This document shows positions 1-8,869 of a stretch of 64,000 nt of DNA, in pieces. The translations under genes and the position numbers were made by a program. The stretch lies in contig JAGLHT010000003.1 in the NCBI GenBank assembly GCA_023143455.1, positions 1 through 64,000 on the forward strand, given 5' to 3'. This stretch comes from Desulfobacterales bacterium (GTDB lineage Bacteria; Desulfobacterota; Desulfobacteria; Desulfobacterales; Desulfobacteraceae). The notes under the pieces were generated by a model that was not told the origin of the DNA, did not search any database, and saw nothing but the letters and a program-made list of their open reading frames with translations. Position 1 is the first letter of the stretch; the number at the start of each line of letters is the position of its first letter.

Positions 1-142
1 AAGCCGAGGTTTAGTATTCCGAAGGCTTCTGGAGCAAGCTGTGATAACAAAGCCCGTCACAGAGACTGATGTCACACATGGGTATGACTGGAATATAAGC
101 ATAAAATAGGCGAGGTGGAGCTAACCGACCACCCCCCTTTAA
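1..142. other. Structured sequence, possible group II intron domain I remnant
   Basis: No coding frame is apparent. Short self-complementary stems are visible: AAGCC/GGCTT (1-5 with 25-29), CTGTGA/TCACAG (39-44 with 57-62) and GGTGG/CCACC (114-118 with 129-133). The phrases CCGAAGGCTTCTGGAGCAAG and GGGTATGACTGG followed by ATAAGC resemble, from memory, stretches of bacterial group II intron domain I. No reverse transcriptase frame or domain V follows, because lysA ends at 148, so if it is an intron it is truncated at its 3' side and may begin left of the window. The last stem followed by C and T residues could instead act as a terminator. Identity is uncertain. Confidence 0.3.
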
Positions 143-147
143 ACAAT

Positions 148-1407
148 TTATACCATTAATTTATCTGGTTCAAACCCAAGCGTTGCAAAATAATCATCAA
201 TTGACTCTTCTCTTCTTATCAGTTCAATGCTGTTATCTTCTCTTAACAGAAGTTCTTTGGGTCTCAGGCTGCCATTATAATTAAATCCCATGGCATGTCC
301 GTGAGCTCCTGTGTCATGGATAATCAACAAATCATTGACCTTTGTTTCTGGCAAGTCTCTTTGTATGGCAAATTTGTCAATGTTTTCACATAACGAACCT
401 GTAACATCAACTTTTTCTCTTGGAAGAGATTTGTCTTTTCCGTGTATATGAATATGGTGATATGTTTCATACATGCCCGGTCGCATGAGTGCAGACATTG
501 AAGCATCAACCCCTACATATTTCCTGTAGATATTTTTATGATTAATAACGCTTGTTACAAGGGCTCCATGAGGACCTGTCATGTATCTTCCACTTTCCAT
601 GAAAAGTTTTGGCACAAAGCCTTTGGAAGTTTTAAAGTTATTTAAAAGTTCTTCAATTCCCTTTGCCATGAGATCTATGTTCAGGCTTGGTTGTTCAGGT
701 TGGTAGGGTATACCAAGCCCACCGCCAATATTGATAAATTCAAATTTGATATTAAGTTCAGTTGAAACCAGATCAACCATATCGAGAATCATTTTAGTTG
801 TTTCAATCATATATTCATGGTTAAGTTCGTTGGAAGCAAGCATTGTATGCATGCCAAACCGTTTTGCCCCCTTTTCCAAAGCTTCTTTATAGGCAGGCAA
901 TACCTGTTCGTGACTAATGCCATACTTTGACTCAACAGGGTTGCCGATTATTTTATTTCCTTTTCGCCTTGGTCCGGGATTATACCTGAAACAAATAAGC
1001 TCCGGCATTTTAGGTATTTTTGATATAAGAGAAATGTCATCAAGATTAAGAATACAGCCATTATCATCCAAGGCAGTTGAAAATTCATTAATACTTGTAT
1101 TGTTTGATGTAAACATTATATTTTCACCAAAACTTTTAATACTTCGGGAAAGAAGCACTTCAGGTGATGAACTACAGTCAAATCCAAATCCCATTTCCTT
1201 CATGATTGACATTATTCTCGGGTTGGGAAGAGCTTTAACTGCAAAAAATTCTTTAAAGCCGTCAATTTTTGAAAAGGCATGTTTTAAAGCTTTGCCTGTT
1301 TTTCTGATTCCTTTTTCATCATATATATGAAAAGGTGTTCCAAAATGCTCAACTGCTTTGCTTACAACGTGTGATAGCCTTTTCCTGAAATCTTTTGACA
1401 TGGGCAT
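148..1407 (-). CDS. lysA: Diaminopimelate decarboxylase-like PLP enzyme
   Basis: Fold-III PLP decarboxylase of the diaminopimelate/ornithine group, expected to convert meso-diaminopimelate to lysine in the cytoplasm. The PLP lysine is K58 in FFAVKALPNP; the glycine-rich phosphate loop is GGGLGIP (228-234); ESGRY (271-275) corresponds to the family EPGR element; DASMSALMRPGMYE (301-314) is a strong DapDC-type block. The C-terminal catalytic Cys is C340 within SLCENID, which differs from the usual CESxD. Length (419 residues) is normal. The start has an AGGAG about 9 nt upstream, and the upstream lrp stop lies 2 nt before the ATG, so the two are coupled. A related decarboxylase specificity cannot be excluded. 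Confidence 0.82.
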   Translation of the reverse strand: MPMSKDFRKRLSHVVSKAVEHFGTPFHIYDEKGIRKTGKALKHAFSKIDGFKEFFAVKALPNPRIMSIMKEMGFGFDCSSSPEVLLSRSIKSFGENIMFTSNNTSINEFSTALDDNGCILNLDDISLISKIPKMPELICFRYNPGPRRKGNKIIGNPVESKYGISHEQVLPAYKEALEKGAKRFGMHTMLASNELNHEYMIETTKMILDMVDLVSTELNIKFEFINIGGGLGIPYQPEQPSLNIDLMAKGIEELLNNFKTSKGFVPKLFMESGRYMTGPHGALVTSVINHKNIYRKYVGVDASMSALMRPGMYETYHHIHIHGKDKSLPREKVDVTGSLCENIDKFAIQRDLPETKVNDLLIIHDTGAHGHAMGFNYNGSLRPKELLLREDNSIELIRREESIDDYFATLGFEPDKLMV

Positions 1408-1409
1408 GG

Positions 1410-1877
1410 TTAGTTTTCTCCTGTTTGTTCTGGTATTACAATCTGTGCGCTCTCTTTGTATGTTGAAAGGGCAATAAATGTTTTTGTGCTTAAAATATTT
1501 TCTATAATGTTTATTTTTTGCCTTAATAGTTTTTCAAGTTCTTTTGGCTCAGAAGTTCTCAATTTTATCATAATACAGTCTTCACCGGCAAGGTGATGTA
1601 CTTCCTGCACCTGTTTAATGTCTGTAAGGGCTTTGCAGGTATTTTGAATAATGGTTGCATTTTTAAGCTTGATTTGAATAAAAGCAACCATTGACTGATT
1701 AAAATGATCTGGGTTGAGGCGGACTTCATAGCCGTCAATAATCCCACGGTCTTCAAGTTTTTTAATTCGCCCCAGAACGGCAGATGGTGCCATTTTAATC
1801 TTTCTTGCCACATCAACATTGGGGATGCGAGCTTTTTTCTGCAAGATTTGAAGAATTGTGCGGTCTGTGCCATCCAT
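1410..1877 (-). CDS. Lrp/AsnC family transcriptional regulator
   Basis: Amino-acid-responsive DNA-binding protein of 155 residues, the normal Lrp/AsnC size. The N-terminal helix-turn-helix spans about residues 18-48 (VDVARKIKMAPSAVLGRIKKLEDRG region) and is followed by a RAM-type effector domain with the expected alternating strands, including HHLAGEDCIMIKL. It is transcribed with lysA from a good sigma-70 promoter just upstream, so it probably senses lysine or a related amino acid and controls this two-gene operon. The effector is inference; the family assignment is clear. Confidence 0.88.
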   Translation of the reverse strand: MDGTDRTILQILQKKARIPNVDVARKIKMAPSAVLGRIKKLEDRGIIDGYEVRLNPDHFNQSMVAFIQIKLKNATIIQNTCKALTDIKQVQEVHHLAGEDCIMIKLRTSEPKELEKLLRQKINIIENILSTKTFIALSTYKESAQIVIPEQTGEN

Positions 1878-1912
1878 TTTTTCTATATTCCCTAATAAGT
1901 AATCATTAATGA

Positions 1913-1941
1913 ACTATATTCTTGTTTATTGCTATTGTCAA
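1913..1941 (-). promoter_or_regulatory. Sigma-70 promoter of lrp-lysA
   Basis: On the minus strand, TTGACA (1936-1941) is separated by 17 nt from TATAGT (1913-1918). This is a near-consensus housekeeping promoter about 30 nt upstream of the lrp start codon, leaving a short leader. Confidence 0.65.
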
Positions 1942-2115
1942 GAATAATATATTAAAATATTAAGACTTTTAAGAAATATCTTCTATAAGGCTCTTGGGGG
2001 ACTATTTGATATACTGAAAAAATAAAAGAGATTTTTATTGAAATAGTGACATTATTAATATATTATCTTATTAGATTCAGCGAAAAATTTAATTACCTTA
2101 TATAATAATGTGTAT

Positions 2116-3627
2116 ATGAATATTATTCAGGAAAAATACAAAGTCCTTGTAGTCGATGACGAAGAAAGCATTCTTGATGTTACAGAAGGATTTTTTCAGC
2201 GTAAAGGGCATGAAGTTTTTACGGCAGCAAATGGGAAAGAGGCACTTGATATTATTAACAGAGAAAGAATAGATTGTTGTTTTACTGATATTAACATGCC
2301 TGAGATGGATGGGTTAGAGCTAGCACAAGAATTACAAAAAAGAGATTACAGTTTTCCTGTAGTTATAATGACAGGCTATCCTTCAATTGAAAATACAATT
2401 GACACATTAAAAAACGGTGTTGTAGATTTTCTAATTAAGCCTATCAATTTGGAACAGATGGAGCTTACATTAAGAAGAGTTGTAAAACAGAGGAGTCTTT
2501 TTGTAGAAAATCTAATTTTAAAAGAAGAAGTAGCAAGACAGGAAAAATTAAAAAAGCTTAATGCTGAGTTGGTTACGAGAATTGATGATGTTAACATTCT
2601 TAACAGAATAATGGAGGATTTTTCCAGCACAGATTCAAGTGACGATATATTCAGCAAGGTAGTTGAGCTTGGGGTGGAAATACTAAAAGCTGATAATGTG
2701 ATCTTTCATATATGGGCTGAACAGGATGCTTCTCTTGTTTCTGTAGCTTCATCTGATAATATCGACGACAATAGAATTTTTGAGGATATAAAACCTTTTA
2801 TTAAGGGTGTTATCCAAACAGATGCAGAGCCTTGCCTTGTTTCCCAGGGAAGAGCAAGAAAAGATCTTCCTGAAGGAGTGCTTTCATTGATGGTTGTGCC
2901 ATTAAAAATTCGAGGAAAAGTGTTTGGATCTGCAAGTGCGGTGATTAGAAACGGGAAGAAAAGTTTTGATGAAAAAGATATATATTACATGACTTTTATT
3001 ACACGAAAAGCTGCTTCCGCAATTGAAAATATCGCACTTTATGAAAATATTTATGACAATCTTTTTTCAACGCTTTATGCATTTGTTGCTGCTGTTGAGG
3101 CTCGTGACCGCTACACAAGAGAGCATTCAACAAGAGTTGCCAAGCTTTCATGTAAAATTGGGGAACAAATGGGATGCTCTGATGAAGAATTAAATATTCT
3201 TAATTTTGCAGGATATCTTCATGATGTTGGCAAAATTGGAATCAGGGATGCTATCCTTTTAAAACCCGGAAAATTAAATGAGCAAGAGTACGAGAAGATT
3301 AAAGAACACCCTGTGATTGGAGCTGATATTGTGGGGAAGCTTGGATTGTGGGATAAAGAACAAATAATTATTAGGCACCACCATGAACGTTTTGATGGGG
3401 ACGGATATCCTGATGGTTTAAAGAATAATGAAATTCCAAAACTTGCAAGGATACTTGCTGTTGCGGATGTTGCTGATGCCATGAGCTCAGATCGTGCATA
3501 CAGAAACCGAATGGAATATGATAAGATGATAACAATCATTACAAAAAATGCCGGCACGCAGTTTGATCCTGAAGTTGTGGAGAATTTTTTAAAAATCGTA
3601 GACAAAAAGATGTTAAATGATTTATAA
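2116..3627 (+). CDS. Response regulator with REC, GAF and HD-GYP domains
   Basis: Predicted cytoplasmic cyclic-di-GMP phosphodiesterase controlled by phosphorylation. Counting from the alternative GTG start at 2110, a complete receiver occupies residues 1-125 (acidic pair D16-D17, phospho-acceptor D60 in TDINMPEMDG, K110 in LIKPIN), a GAF-like segment lies at about 150-310, and the C-terminal HD-GYP domain has H371-D372 in HDVGKIGI, HHHERFDGDGYP (423-434) and GTQFDP. All metal- and substrate-binding landmarks are present, so it is probably active. Neither the GTG at 2110 nor the ATG at 2116 has a clear Shine-Dalgarno; ATG is preferred. The neighbouring PilZ gene suggests a local c-di-GMP circuit feeding motility. 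Confidence 0.88.
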   Translation: MNIIQEKYKVLVVDDEESILDVTEGFFQRKGHEVFTAANGKEALDIINRERIDCCFTDINMPEMDGLELAQELQKRDYSFPVVIMTGYPSIENTIDTLKNGVVDFLIKPINLEQMELTLRRVVKQRSLFVENLILKEEVARQEKLKKLNAELVTRIDDVNILNRIMEDFSSTDSSDDIFSKVVELGVEILKADNVIFHIWAEQDASLVSVASSDNIDDNRIFEDIKPFIKGVIQTDAEPCLVSQGRARKDLPEGVLSLMVVPLKIRGKVFGSASAVIRNGKKSFDEKDIYYMTFITRKAASAIENIALYENIYDNLFSTLYAFVAAVEARDRYTREHSTRVAKLSCKIGEQMGCSDEELNILNFAGYLHDVGKIGIRDAILLKPGKLNEQEYEKIKEHPVIGADIVGKLGLWDKEQIIIRHHHERFDGDGYPDGLKNNEIPKLARILAVADVADAMSSDRAYRNRMEYDKMITIITKNAGTQFDPEVVENFLKIVDKKMLNDL

Positions 3628-3711
3628 TTTCTTGAGACAAACAATAAAATGTGATAATCTATCATTTACAGTCATTATGCTGTTTTGATCGAACATGTGG
3701 AGAACTTTATA

Positions 3712-4071
3712 ATGGTTAAACAAGATGGCACTAAAAGTGATATTGAAAGACGGGAATATGAAAGAATTGAATTTTTCACTTCTGTCAGTGTAATAATAGA
3801 CGTGGGAGATAAAAAAATTGATATTAAAGGTGGCGTAAAAGATCTTAGCCTCAAGGGAGTATTTATTATTACAGAGAAGAAAGCCCCGGTAGGTAGCCCA
3901 TGCTCAGTTAAAATTTTTCTTTCAGGAGCAACGGATGGTGTGGAATTACGTATAAAGGGTGTTGTCGCAAGAACTGAGAGTGATGGGGTAGGAATCATTT
4001 TTGATTCAATAGATATTGATTCTTTTACACATCTTAAGAATATTATGAAATATAATAGTGACAATAATTAA
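3712..4071 (+). CDS. PilZ domain protein (c-di-GMP receptor candidate)
   Basis: Single-domain PilZ protein of 119 residues. The c-di-GMP signature is intact: R14-E-Y-E-R18 matches RxxxR and D44-L-S-L-K-G49 matches [D/N]xSxxG. The start at ATG 3712 is chosen because GGAG lies about 9 nt upstream; an in-frame TTG at 3685 would add nine residues without a better ribosome site. It sits between an HD-GYP phosphodiesterase and cheX-cheY, so it probably relays c-di-GMP level to flagellar or chemotactic output. It has no YcgR_N domain, so a direct brake role like YcgR is not shown. Confidence 0.85.
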   Translation: MVKQDGTKSDIERREYERIEFFTSVSVIIDVGDKKIDIKGGVKDLSLKGVFIITEKKAPVGSPCSVKIFLSGATDGVELRIKGVVARTESDGVGIIFDSIDIDSFTHLKNIMKYNSDNN

Positions 4072-4096
4072 TCTAATATATTAAAAGGATGTTAAC

Positions 4097-4558
4097 ATGG
4101 ACGTAACTTTAGTTAATCCATTTATTAATGCAACAATTAATGTTCTTGAAACAATGGCGTTTATTGAAGTTACTGCTGGTAAGCCGTATTTAAAAACCGA
4201 TTTGGTAGCCATTGGTGATATTACCGGGCTTATGGGGCTTACAGGAGTCGCAAACGGTACTGTTGCTGTAACATTCCAATCGGAATGTATTTTAGCTGTT
4301 GTTTCAAACATGTTTGGTGAAAAGATGGATGAAATAAATAGCGAAATTATTGATGCTGTTGGAGAGTTGACAAATATGATATCAGGGCAGGCAAGAAGAG
4401 AATTGGAAGAGATCGGACGATCTTTTAAGGCTGCAATTCCATCTGTTGTTTCTGGTCCTAAACATAGCATTACTCATTACACTGATGGTCCTAGGATTGC
4501 GATTCCATTTTATACAAGTAGTGGTGATTTCACTATTGAAGTTTGTTTTGAAAAATGA
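4097..4558 (+). CDS. cheX: CheX-like CheY-P phosphatase
   Basis: Chemotaxis phosphatase of the CheC/CheX/FliY group, 153 residues, normal for CheX. The catalytic ExxN motif is visible as E90-L-T-N93 in GELTNMISGQARREL. The N-terminal helix NPFINATINVLETM and the repeated beta strands fit CheX rather than two-motif CheC. It ends about 40 nt upstream of a genuine CheY, its expected substrate. AAAGG about 7 nt before the ATG supports the start. Expected role: removing phosphate from CheY-P to terminate the signal at the motor. Confidence 0.83.
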   Translation: MDVTLVNPFINATINVLETMAFIEVTAGKPYLKTDLVAIGDITGLMGLTGVANGTVAVTFQSECILAVVSNMFGEKMDEINSEIIDAVGELTNMISGQARRELEEIGRSFKAAIPSVVSGPKHSITHYTDGPRIAIPFYTSSGDFTIEVCFEK

Positions 4559-4598
4559 GACTTGTAATGATTTTTATAAGCGAGGGAGGGATTTACTA

Positions 4599-4973
4599 AT
4601 GGATACATCCATCAAGGTACTGGTTGTTGACGATTTCGCAACTATGCGCCGGATTCTTAAAAATATTTTAAAACAGCTTGGATTTAAGAATCTTGTGGAA
4701 GCTGATGATGGTACAACTGCTTGGGATATTCTTGAAGATCAGGATATTGATCTGGTTTTGGCAGATTGGAATATGCCTAAAATGACTGGTTTAGAACTTT
4801 TAAAAAAAGTCAGGGCAAGTGAGAAATATGCAAAAGTTCCTTTCTTAATGGTTACTGCTGAAGCTCAGAAACAAAATGTCATTGAAGCTGTACAGGCTGG
4901 TGTATCAAACTATGTTGTGAAACCATTTACTGCAGAAGCAATTTCGGAAAAATTAGAGAAAATACTAAAATGA
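4599..4973 (+). CDS. cheY: Chemotaxis response regulator CheY
   Basis: Single-domain receiver of 124 residues, very close to classical CheY: acidic pair D11-D12 in VVDDFATMRRIL, phospho-acceptor D56 in ADWNMPKMTGLELL, T86 in MVTAEA and K108 in YVVKPFTAE. It should bind FliM at the switch when phosphorylated. A longer open frame extends upstream to 4446, but the ATG at 4599, preceded by GGGAGGG, gives the canonical N-terminus. The stop codon overlaps the start of the next gene (ATGA). The matching kinase, receptors and CheR/B are not in this window. The FliM-like motifs in the protein at 34465-36072 make it a second possible partner. Confidence 0.93.
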   Translation: MDTSIKVLVVDDFATMRRILKNILKQLGFKNLVEADDGTTAWDILEDQDIDLVLADWNMPKMTGLELLKKVRASEKYAKVPFLMVTAEAQKQNVIEAVQAGVSNYVVKPFTAEAISEKLEKILK

Positions 4974-6034
4974 GCACAACTCAAGTATTTGTAAGGGAAA
5001 GAGTATTTAAAGAGGAGAGTTTAATGGAAGGTATCGGAGAGGGCGAATTGTTTCATGATATTGCAGGATCAAGCCCCTCAATACTCTCTGTCCTTGAAAA
5101 AATAAAAAAGGTATCCCTTTCAGATGCTTCTGTATTAATCACTGGAGAAAGTGGTACAGGAAAAGAACTTGTTGCAAGGGCAATACATGACAACAGTGAT
5201 AGAAAAGATGGGCCAATGGTTGTTATTAATTGTGGTGCAATACCGGGTGAATTGCTTGAAAGTGAGCTTTTCGGTCATGAGAAAGGCGCTTTTACGGGCG
5301 CACATCGTTCAAGAAGGGGCAAATTTGAAATTGCAGATAAAGGGACAATGTTTTTAGATGAAATCGGTGATATGAGCCCTAAACTACAGGTGAAACTCCT
5401 TAGAGCTATTCAAGAGCGTAAGGTTGAGCGAGTGGGTGGAGAAAGTCCTATTGATGTGGATATCAGAATTATTTCTGCAACAAATATAGATCTTGCTCTT
5501 GCTATTGATAAAAAAAGGTTCAGGCAGGATTTATTTTACAGATTAAATGTGATTCCTTTTGAAATTCCGTCCTTGCGTGAGAGAGCAATAGATATTCCAG
5601 ACCTGGCAGAGCATTTTCAGAAAAAATTTATTAAAAGGAACAATCATTATAAAGTCAAAACTATTTCTGATAAAGCAATGAAAATCATGAAGGAATATAG
5701 TTGGCCTGGTAATATCAGAGAACTTGAGAACTTAATGGAGCGAATTGCAGTCCTTGTTGATGAGGATGTTATTGAACCCGTGTCTTTACCTGATTATTTC
5801 AAAACGTCTTCTGATTATGTGGCAGCACCAACTGTTTCATCTATTTTTGAAAACAACATTGGTTTTAATAAAGCAGTAGATCAGTTTCAAAAAAGTTTGA
5901 TATGCCATGCTCTTGATCAGACAAACTGGGTTAAAGCGAAAGCAGCAAAGCTTTTGCAAATGAACAGAACAACTTTAGTTGAAAAAATTAAAAAAATGCA
6001 TATTGAACAGGGCGAATCTACACCATTCTTTTAA
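4970..6034 (+). CDS. Receiver-less sigma-54 activator (FlrA/FleQ-like)
   Basis: AAA+ enhancer-binding protein of 354 residues that activates RNA polymerase carrying sigma-54. Walker A GESGTGKE (59-66), the sigma-54 contact loop GAFTGA (106-111), Walker B region FLDEIGDM and a C-terminal Fis-type helix-turn-helix (about 320-345) are all present. It has only a short N-terminal leader and no receiver or FleQ domain. The ATG at 4970 overlaps the cheY stop; an ATG at 5024 with AGGAG upstream is a plausible alternative start that removes 18 residues. Five sigma-54 promoters in the window are its likely targets. Whether it is the master regulator is inference from context. Confidence 0.85.
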   Translation: MSTTQVFVRERVFKEESLMEGIGEGELFHDIAGSSPSILSVLEKIKKVSLSDASVLITGESGTGKELVARAIHDNSDRKDGPMVVINCGAIPGELLESELFGHEKGAFTGAHRSRRGKFEIADKGTMFLDEIGDMSPKLQVKLLRAIQERKVERVGGESPIDVDIRIISATNIDLALAIDKKRFRQDLFYRLNVIPFEIPSLRERAIDIPDLAEHFQKKFIKRNNHYKVKTISDKAMKIMKEYSWPGNIRELENLMERIAVLVDEDVIEPVSLPDYFKTSSDYVAAPTVSSIFENNIGFNKAVDQFQKSLICHALDQTNWVKAKAAKLLQMNRTTLVEKIKKMHIEQGESTPFF

Positions 6035-6050
6035 ATCTTTGCAGTCAATT

Positions 6051-6061
6051 TTTTGACAAAT
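6051..6061 (+). promoter_or_regulatory. Candidate activator site TTTTGACAAAT
   Basis: TTTTGACAAAT lies about 130-140 nt upstream of the sigma-54 promoter at 6191, a normal enhancer distance. The core TGACAAAT recurs twice upstream of the 24138 promoter and once next to the 10254 promoter. It overlaps a TTGACA string, so a sigma-70 -35 element is an alternative reading. Confidence 0.35.
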
Positions 6062-6190
6062 TTCTTGACGCTGACATGATAACTAACATAAAATTGAGTC
6101 ATATTTTTTTTGTGAATTATTCGTAAAAAACCTTGTACTCTTTATTATGGATAATATTTAAACTTTATTCTATCTTTATTCTATTTGTTA

Positions 6191-6206
6191 TGGCATATTA
6201 ATTGCT
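6191..6206 (+). promoter_or_regulatory. Sigma-54 promoter upstream of TPR gene
   Basis: TGGCATATTAATTGCT has GG (-24) and GC (-12) separated by exactly 10 nt and matches the TGGCAC-N5-TTGCW consensus well. The start codon of the downstream TPR gene is about 62 nt away. Confidence 0.75.
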
Positions 6207-6267
6207 ATGGTAGTAATTACAAAATATCATACAAATTACATAAACTATTTAAAAAGTTGCGGACAAT

Positions 6268-8841
6268 ATGGGCGAATTAAATTGCAAGCTTAAAAATTTT
6301 TTGGTGCAGTTGTTACTTTTAATGGTTTTTATTGTTTCTTTTACAAGTTTTGTGTCAGGAGAAGAAACAGTCTTTCTGAATAAAGTTACAATAGAGCAGG
6401 CACCTTGCCTGGTAAAGCTTTATGTTACAAAAAAGGTCCCGTCAAAATTTATAAAAGTTGATAAAAACGAAGTTTTGCTGGCATTAAAAGATGTTAAGTA
6501 TAAGGGAGAATTAAAAATAATTGGTAGCAAAGGGGCTCTGATAAAGAGTATTACACTTCAAAGGCTTCAAGGAAATGTAGTCGCTGTTTTGGTCACTGGT
6601 AATCGTAATTTTGATATTGCCAAGGCAGAATATAACGAAACCGAATTATGTTTTGTTATTAATCTGGAAAAGGCAACTCAAAAACCAGACAATAAAGTGG
6701 TTGTAAAGAAAAGCGTAAAGGACATTTCCAAACAAAAACAATATAAAGTTATTGAGCCGAAGGTTACGAAAACAAAAAGTGCCATTGTAGAAAAAGAGAC
6801 AAAAGAGGTAAAAGAGAAGGAACAAGCAAAAAAGCCTGAAAAAACTATTGTAAAGAGTGATACAAAGGATAAAGGTTATACTCCGCTTAAAAAAGAAAAA
6901 AGTATTTATGCCGGCGATATTTCAGACTTATTATTAAAAGTTGATATTACAGGTTGTAACCCAGACAATAATTCAGGTGAATTGGAAAAAGCTTTTTTAT
7001 TGTTAAAACAGACAAAGTATAAAGCCGCCTTGGACATACTTGAACAATATCTTACTAAAGAAAATCAAACATGTCTGGAAGCAGCATCATATTTAAGAGC
7101 ATATGCTTATTTTAAGTATGGAGAAATAAAAGAACCGTTAAAACTGGTTCAAGCTGAACATTATTTTCATACTGCCCTTGTTACTTATCCTGACTCAAAA
7201 TTGATACCGTTCGGGTTTGCCACCATAGGACTAATTCATCTTAAAATAAATAACTCTGCTGTGGCAGAAGGATATTTAACAATTGTGAAAGATAAATATA
7301 AAGACTATCCAGGTCTTGCAGAAGTGTATTATTTTTTAGCTGAAATATATAAAGAAAGAGGCTTTAACGAAAAGGCTTTAAGATCTTTTAAAAAGGTTTT
7401 TGAAGAAATGCCTGATAACAAATATACTGCTGAAGCTGGAATAGGGTATGGAAATACCTTGTTTGATAAAAATTTTTTCCTGGATGCGCTAAATATTTAT
7501 AAATATATCATTAAAGAGAATAAAGAGAAAATATATAAAACATCAGACCTTTTATTAAGTATGGGTAATGCCAATATGAAGCTTGGCAGAAGTTCTGCTG
7601 CTAGAGATAATTATACTAGAGTGATAAACCTTTTCCCTAAGATTGGAGAAAAAGATATTATTTTTAGCAAAATTGCTGATACCTATGCCATGGAAAATAA
7701 AATTGAAAAAGCAAAAAGTATGTATAGCTTTGTCAGAGAAAAATTTCCTGATGGAGAAGGTTTTATCAGGAGCTCAATAGGACTTGCAAGGCATCTTGAA
7801 GACAGAAAAGAAAGAGAGAAACTTTACATTATGGTTAAAAAAAGATTCCCGGAAGATAAGTTTGCACGGGTAGCCATGATGAGGCTTGCGGAGATATATC
7901 AAGAGCATAAGGAATATGAAAATTGTATTAAAGAAATAGAAGAGATGCTGTCTACAAACCCTATGGGGTTGCGTTATGAAGCTATAAGGCTGATGCAGAA
8001 GTCATATGAAGCTCTTTTTGCAAGAGAACTTAAAGCAGATAAATTTACTATCATATTACAAGAATATGAAGAGAATTTTGTTCGTCTTGATAGGATGACA
8101 AGCAAAGAAATATCTTTAAAAGTAGGACTTTCATATTTAAAAGCAAAGCTATATGAGCAGGCATTTAATCATCTCATAAGTTCATATAAGCTGCATAAAA
8201 GATCAAAGAGACCTGCTGATCTTCTTTTTGGAATGGGTGTGGCAATGCATGAAACCAGCAGGACTGATGATGCAATAAAACTTTTTAAAGGATTTGTAAA
8301 ACGATTCCCCAAAAATCAAGACGTAGCAGAAGCCTATCTTAGAATGGGGAATATTTATCTTTCAAAAGATGAATATATCAAATCCGGAGGCATGTTTGAA
8401 AGAGCATATAAAAATAGCAAAAACCCCATGGATAAAAGCAATATCCTTGTAAAGAAATCAAAGTTATACGAAAAACAGGGAGAATGGGCTAAGGTTACTT
8501 TTGTACTGGCAAACGCTGTAGAAGATATAGCCTCCGCGCCTGGCAAGCATTATGATTTCCTTTCAACAATATACAGGACAATGGGGAATGCTTATTTAAA
8601 ACAGCGTGTTTATGTCAGAGCTGCAGAATCATTTTCTCTTGCAATTAAATTTTCTGAATTTGATACAAGAACAGCAAATCTTATGTTCATGATGGGGGAT
8701 GCTTATCAAAAGGCAAATGTTTTAAAAGAAGCAACAAAAGTATTTAAAAGCATAGCTCAACAAGATGATTCGGTTTGGGCAAGACTTGCAGAACAGCGCC
8801 TTTCTACACTCGCACTGGCAGAGAATGCAAAAAGCTCATAA
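6268..8841 (+). CDS. Secreted/periplasmic TPR-repeat protein
   Basis: 857-residue exported repeat protein of unknown function. Residues 1-30 form a signal peptide (NFLVQLLLLMVFIVSFTSFVSG core). Residues about 33-125 make a beta-rich domain that looks AMIN-like, followed by a Lys/Glu-rich linker (about 145-215) and then many TPR-like helical repeats to the C-terminus, with typical A/G/Y/F/P spacing (e.g. AEVYYFLAEIYKERGFNEKALRSFKKV). It lies between two sigma-54 activators and has its own sigma-54 promoter, so it is co-regulated with the flagellum. It may be an envelope scaffold for the basal body; that is inference. No catalytic motif was seen. Confidence 0.7.
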   Translation: MGELNCKLKNFLVQLLLLMVFIVSFTSFVSGEETVFLNKVTIEQAPCLVKLYVTKKVPSKFIKVDKNEVLLALKDVKYKGELKIIGSKGALIKSITLQRLQGNVVAVLVTGNRNFDIAKAEYNETELCFVINLEKATQKPDNKVVVKKSVKDISKQKQYKVIEPKVTKTKSAIVEKETKEVKEKEQAKKPEKTIVKSDTKDKGYTPLKKEKSIYAGDISDLLLKVDITGCNPDNNSGELEKAFLLLKQTKYKAALDILEQYLTKENQTCLEAASYLRAYAYFKYGEIKEPLKLVQAEHYFHTALVTYPDSKLIPFGFATIGLIHLKINNSAVAEGYLTIVKDKYKDYPGLAEVYYFLAEIYKERGFNEKALRSFKKVFEEMPDNKYTAEAGIGYGNTLFDKNFFLDALNIYKYIIKENKEKIYKTSDLLLSMGNANMKLGRSSAARDNYTRVINLFPKIGEKDIIFSKIADTYAMENKIEKAKSMYSFVREKFPDGEGFIRSSIGLARHLEDRKEREKLYIMVKKRFPEDKFARVAMMRLAEIYQEHKEYENCIKEIEEMLSTNPMGLRYEAIRLMQKSYEALFARELKADKFTIILQEYEENFVRLDRMTSKEISLKVGLSYLKAKLYEQAFNHLISSYKLHKRSKRPADLLFGMGVAMHETSRTDDAIKLFKGFVKRFPKNQDVAEAYLRMGNIYLSKDEYIKSGGMFERAYKNSKNPMDKSNILVKKSKLYEKQGEWAKVTFVLANAVEDIASAPGKHYDFLSTIYRTMGNAYLKQRVYVRAAESFSLAIKFSEFDTRTANLMFMMGDAYQKANVLKEATKVFKSIAQQDDSVWARLAEQRLSTLALAENAKSS

Positions 8842-8869
8842 AGTTCATAAGGTCTCTGGAGTTTAATAT

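Noticed and set aside
1..142. 16S/23S rRNA end, RNase P RNA, cobalamin or TPP riboswitch
   Set aside because: Short matches such as GCCCGTCAC and GGAGCAAG are present, but the diagnostic conserved boxes and their order for each of these RNAs are absent.
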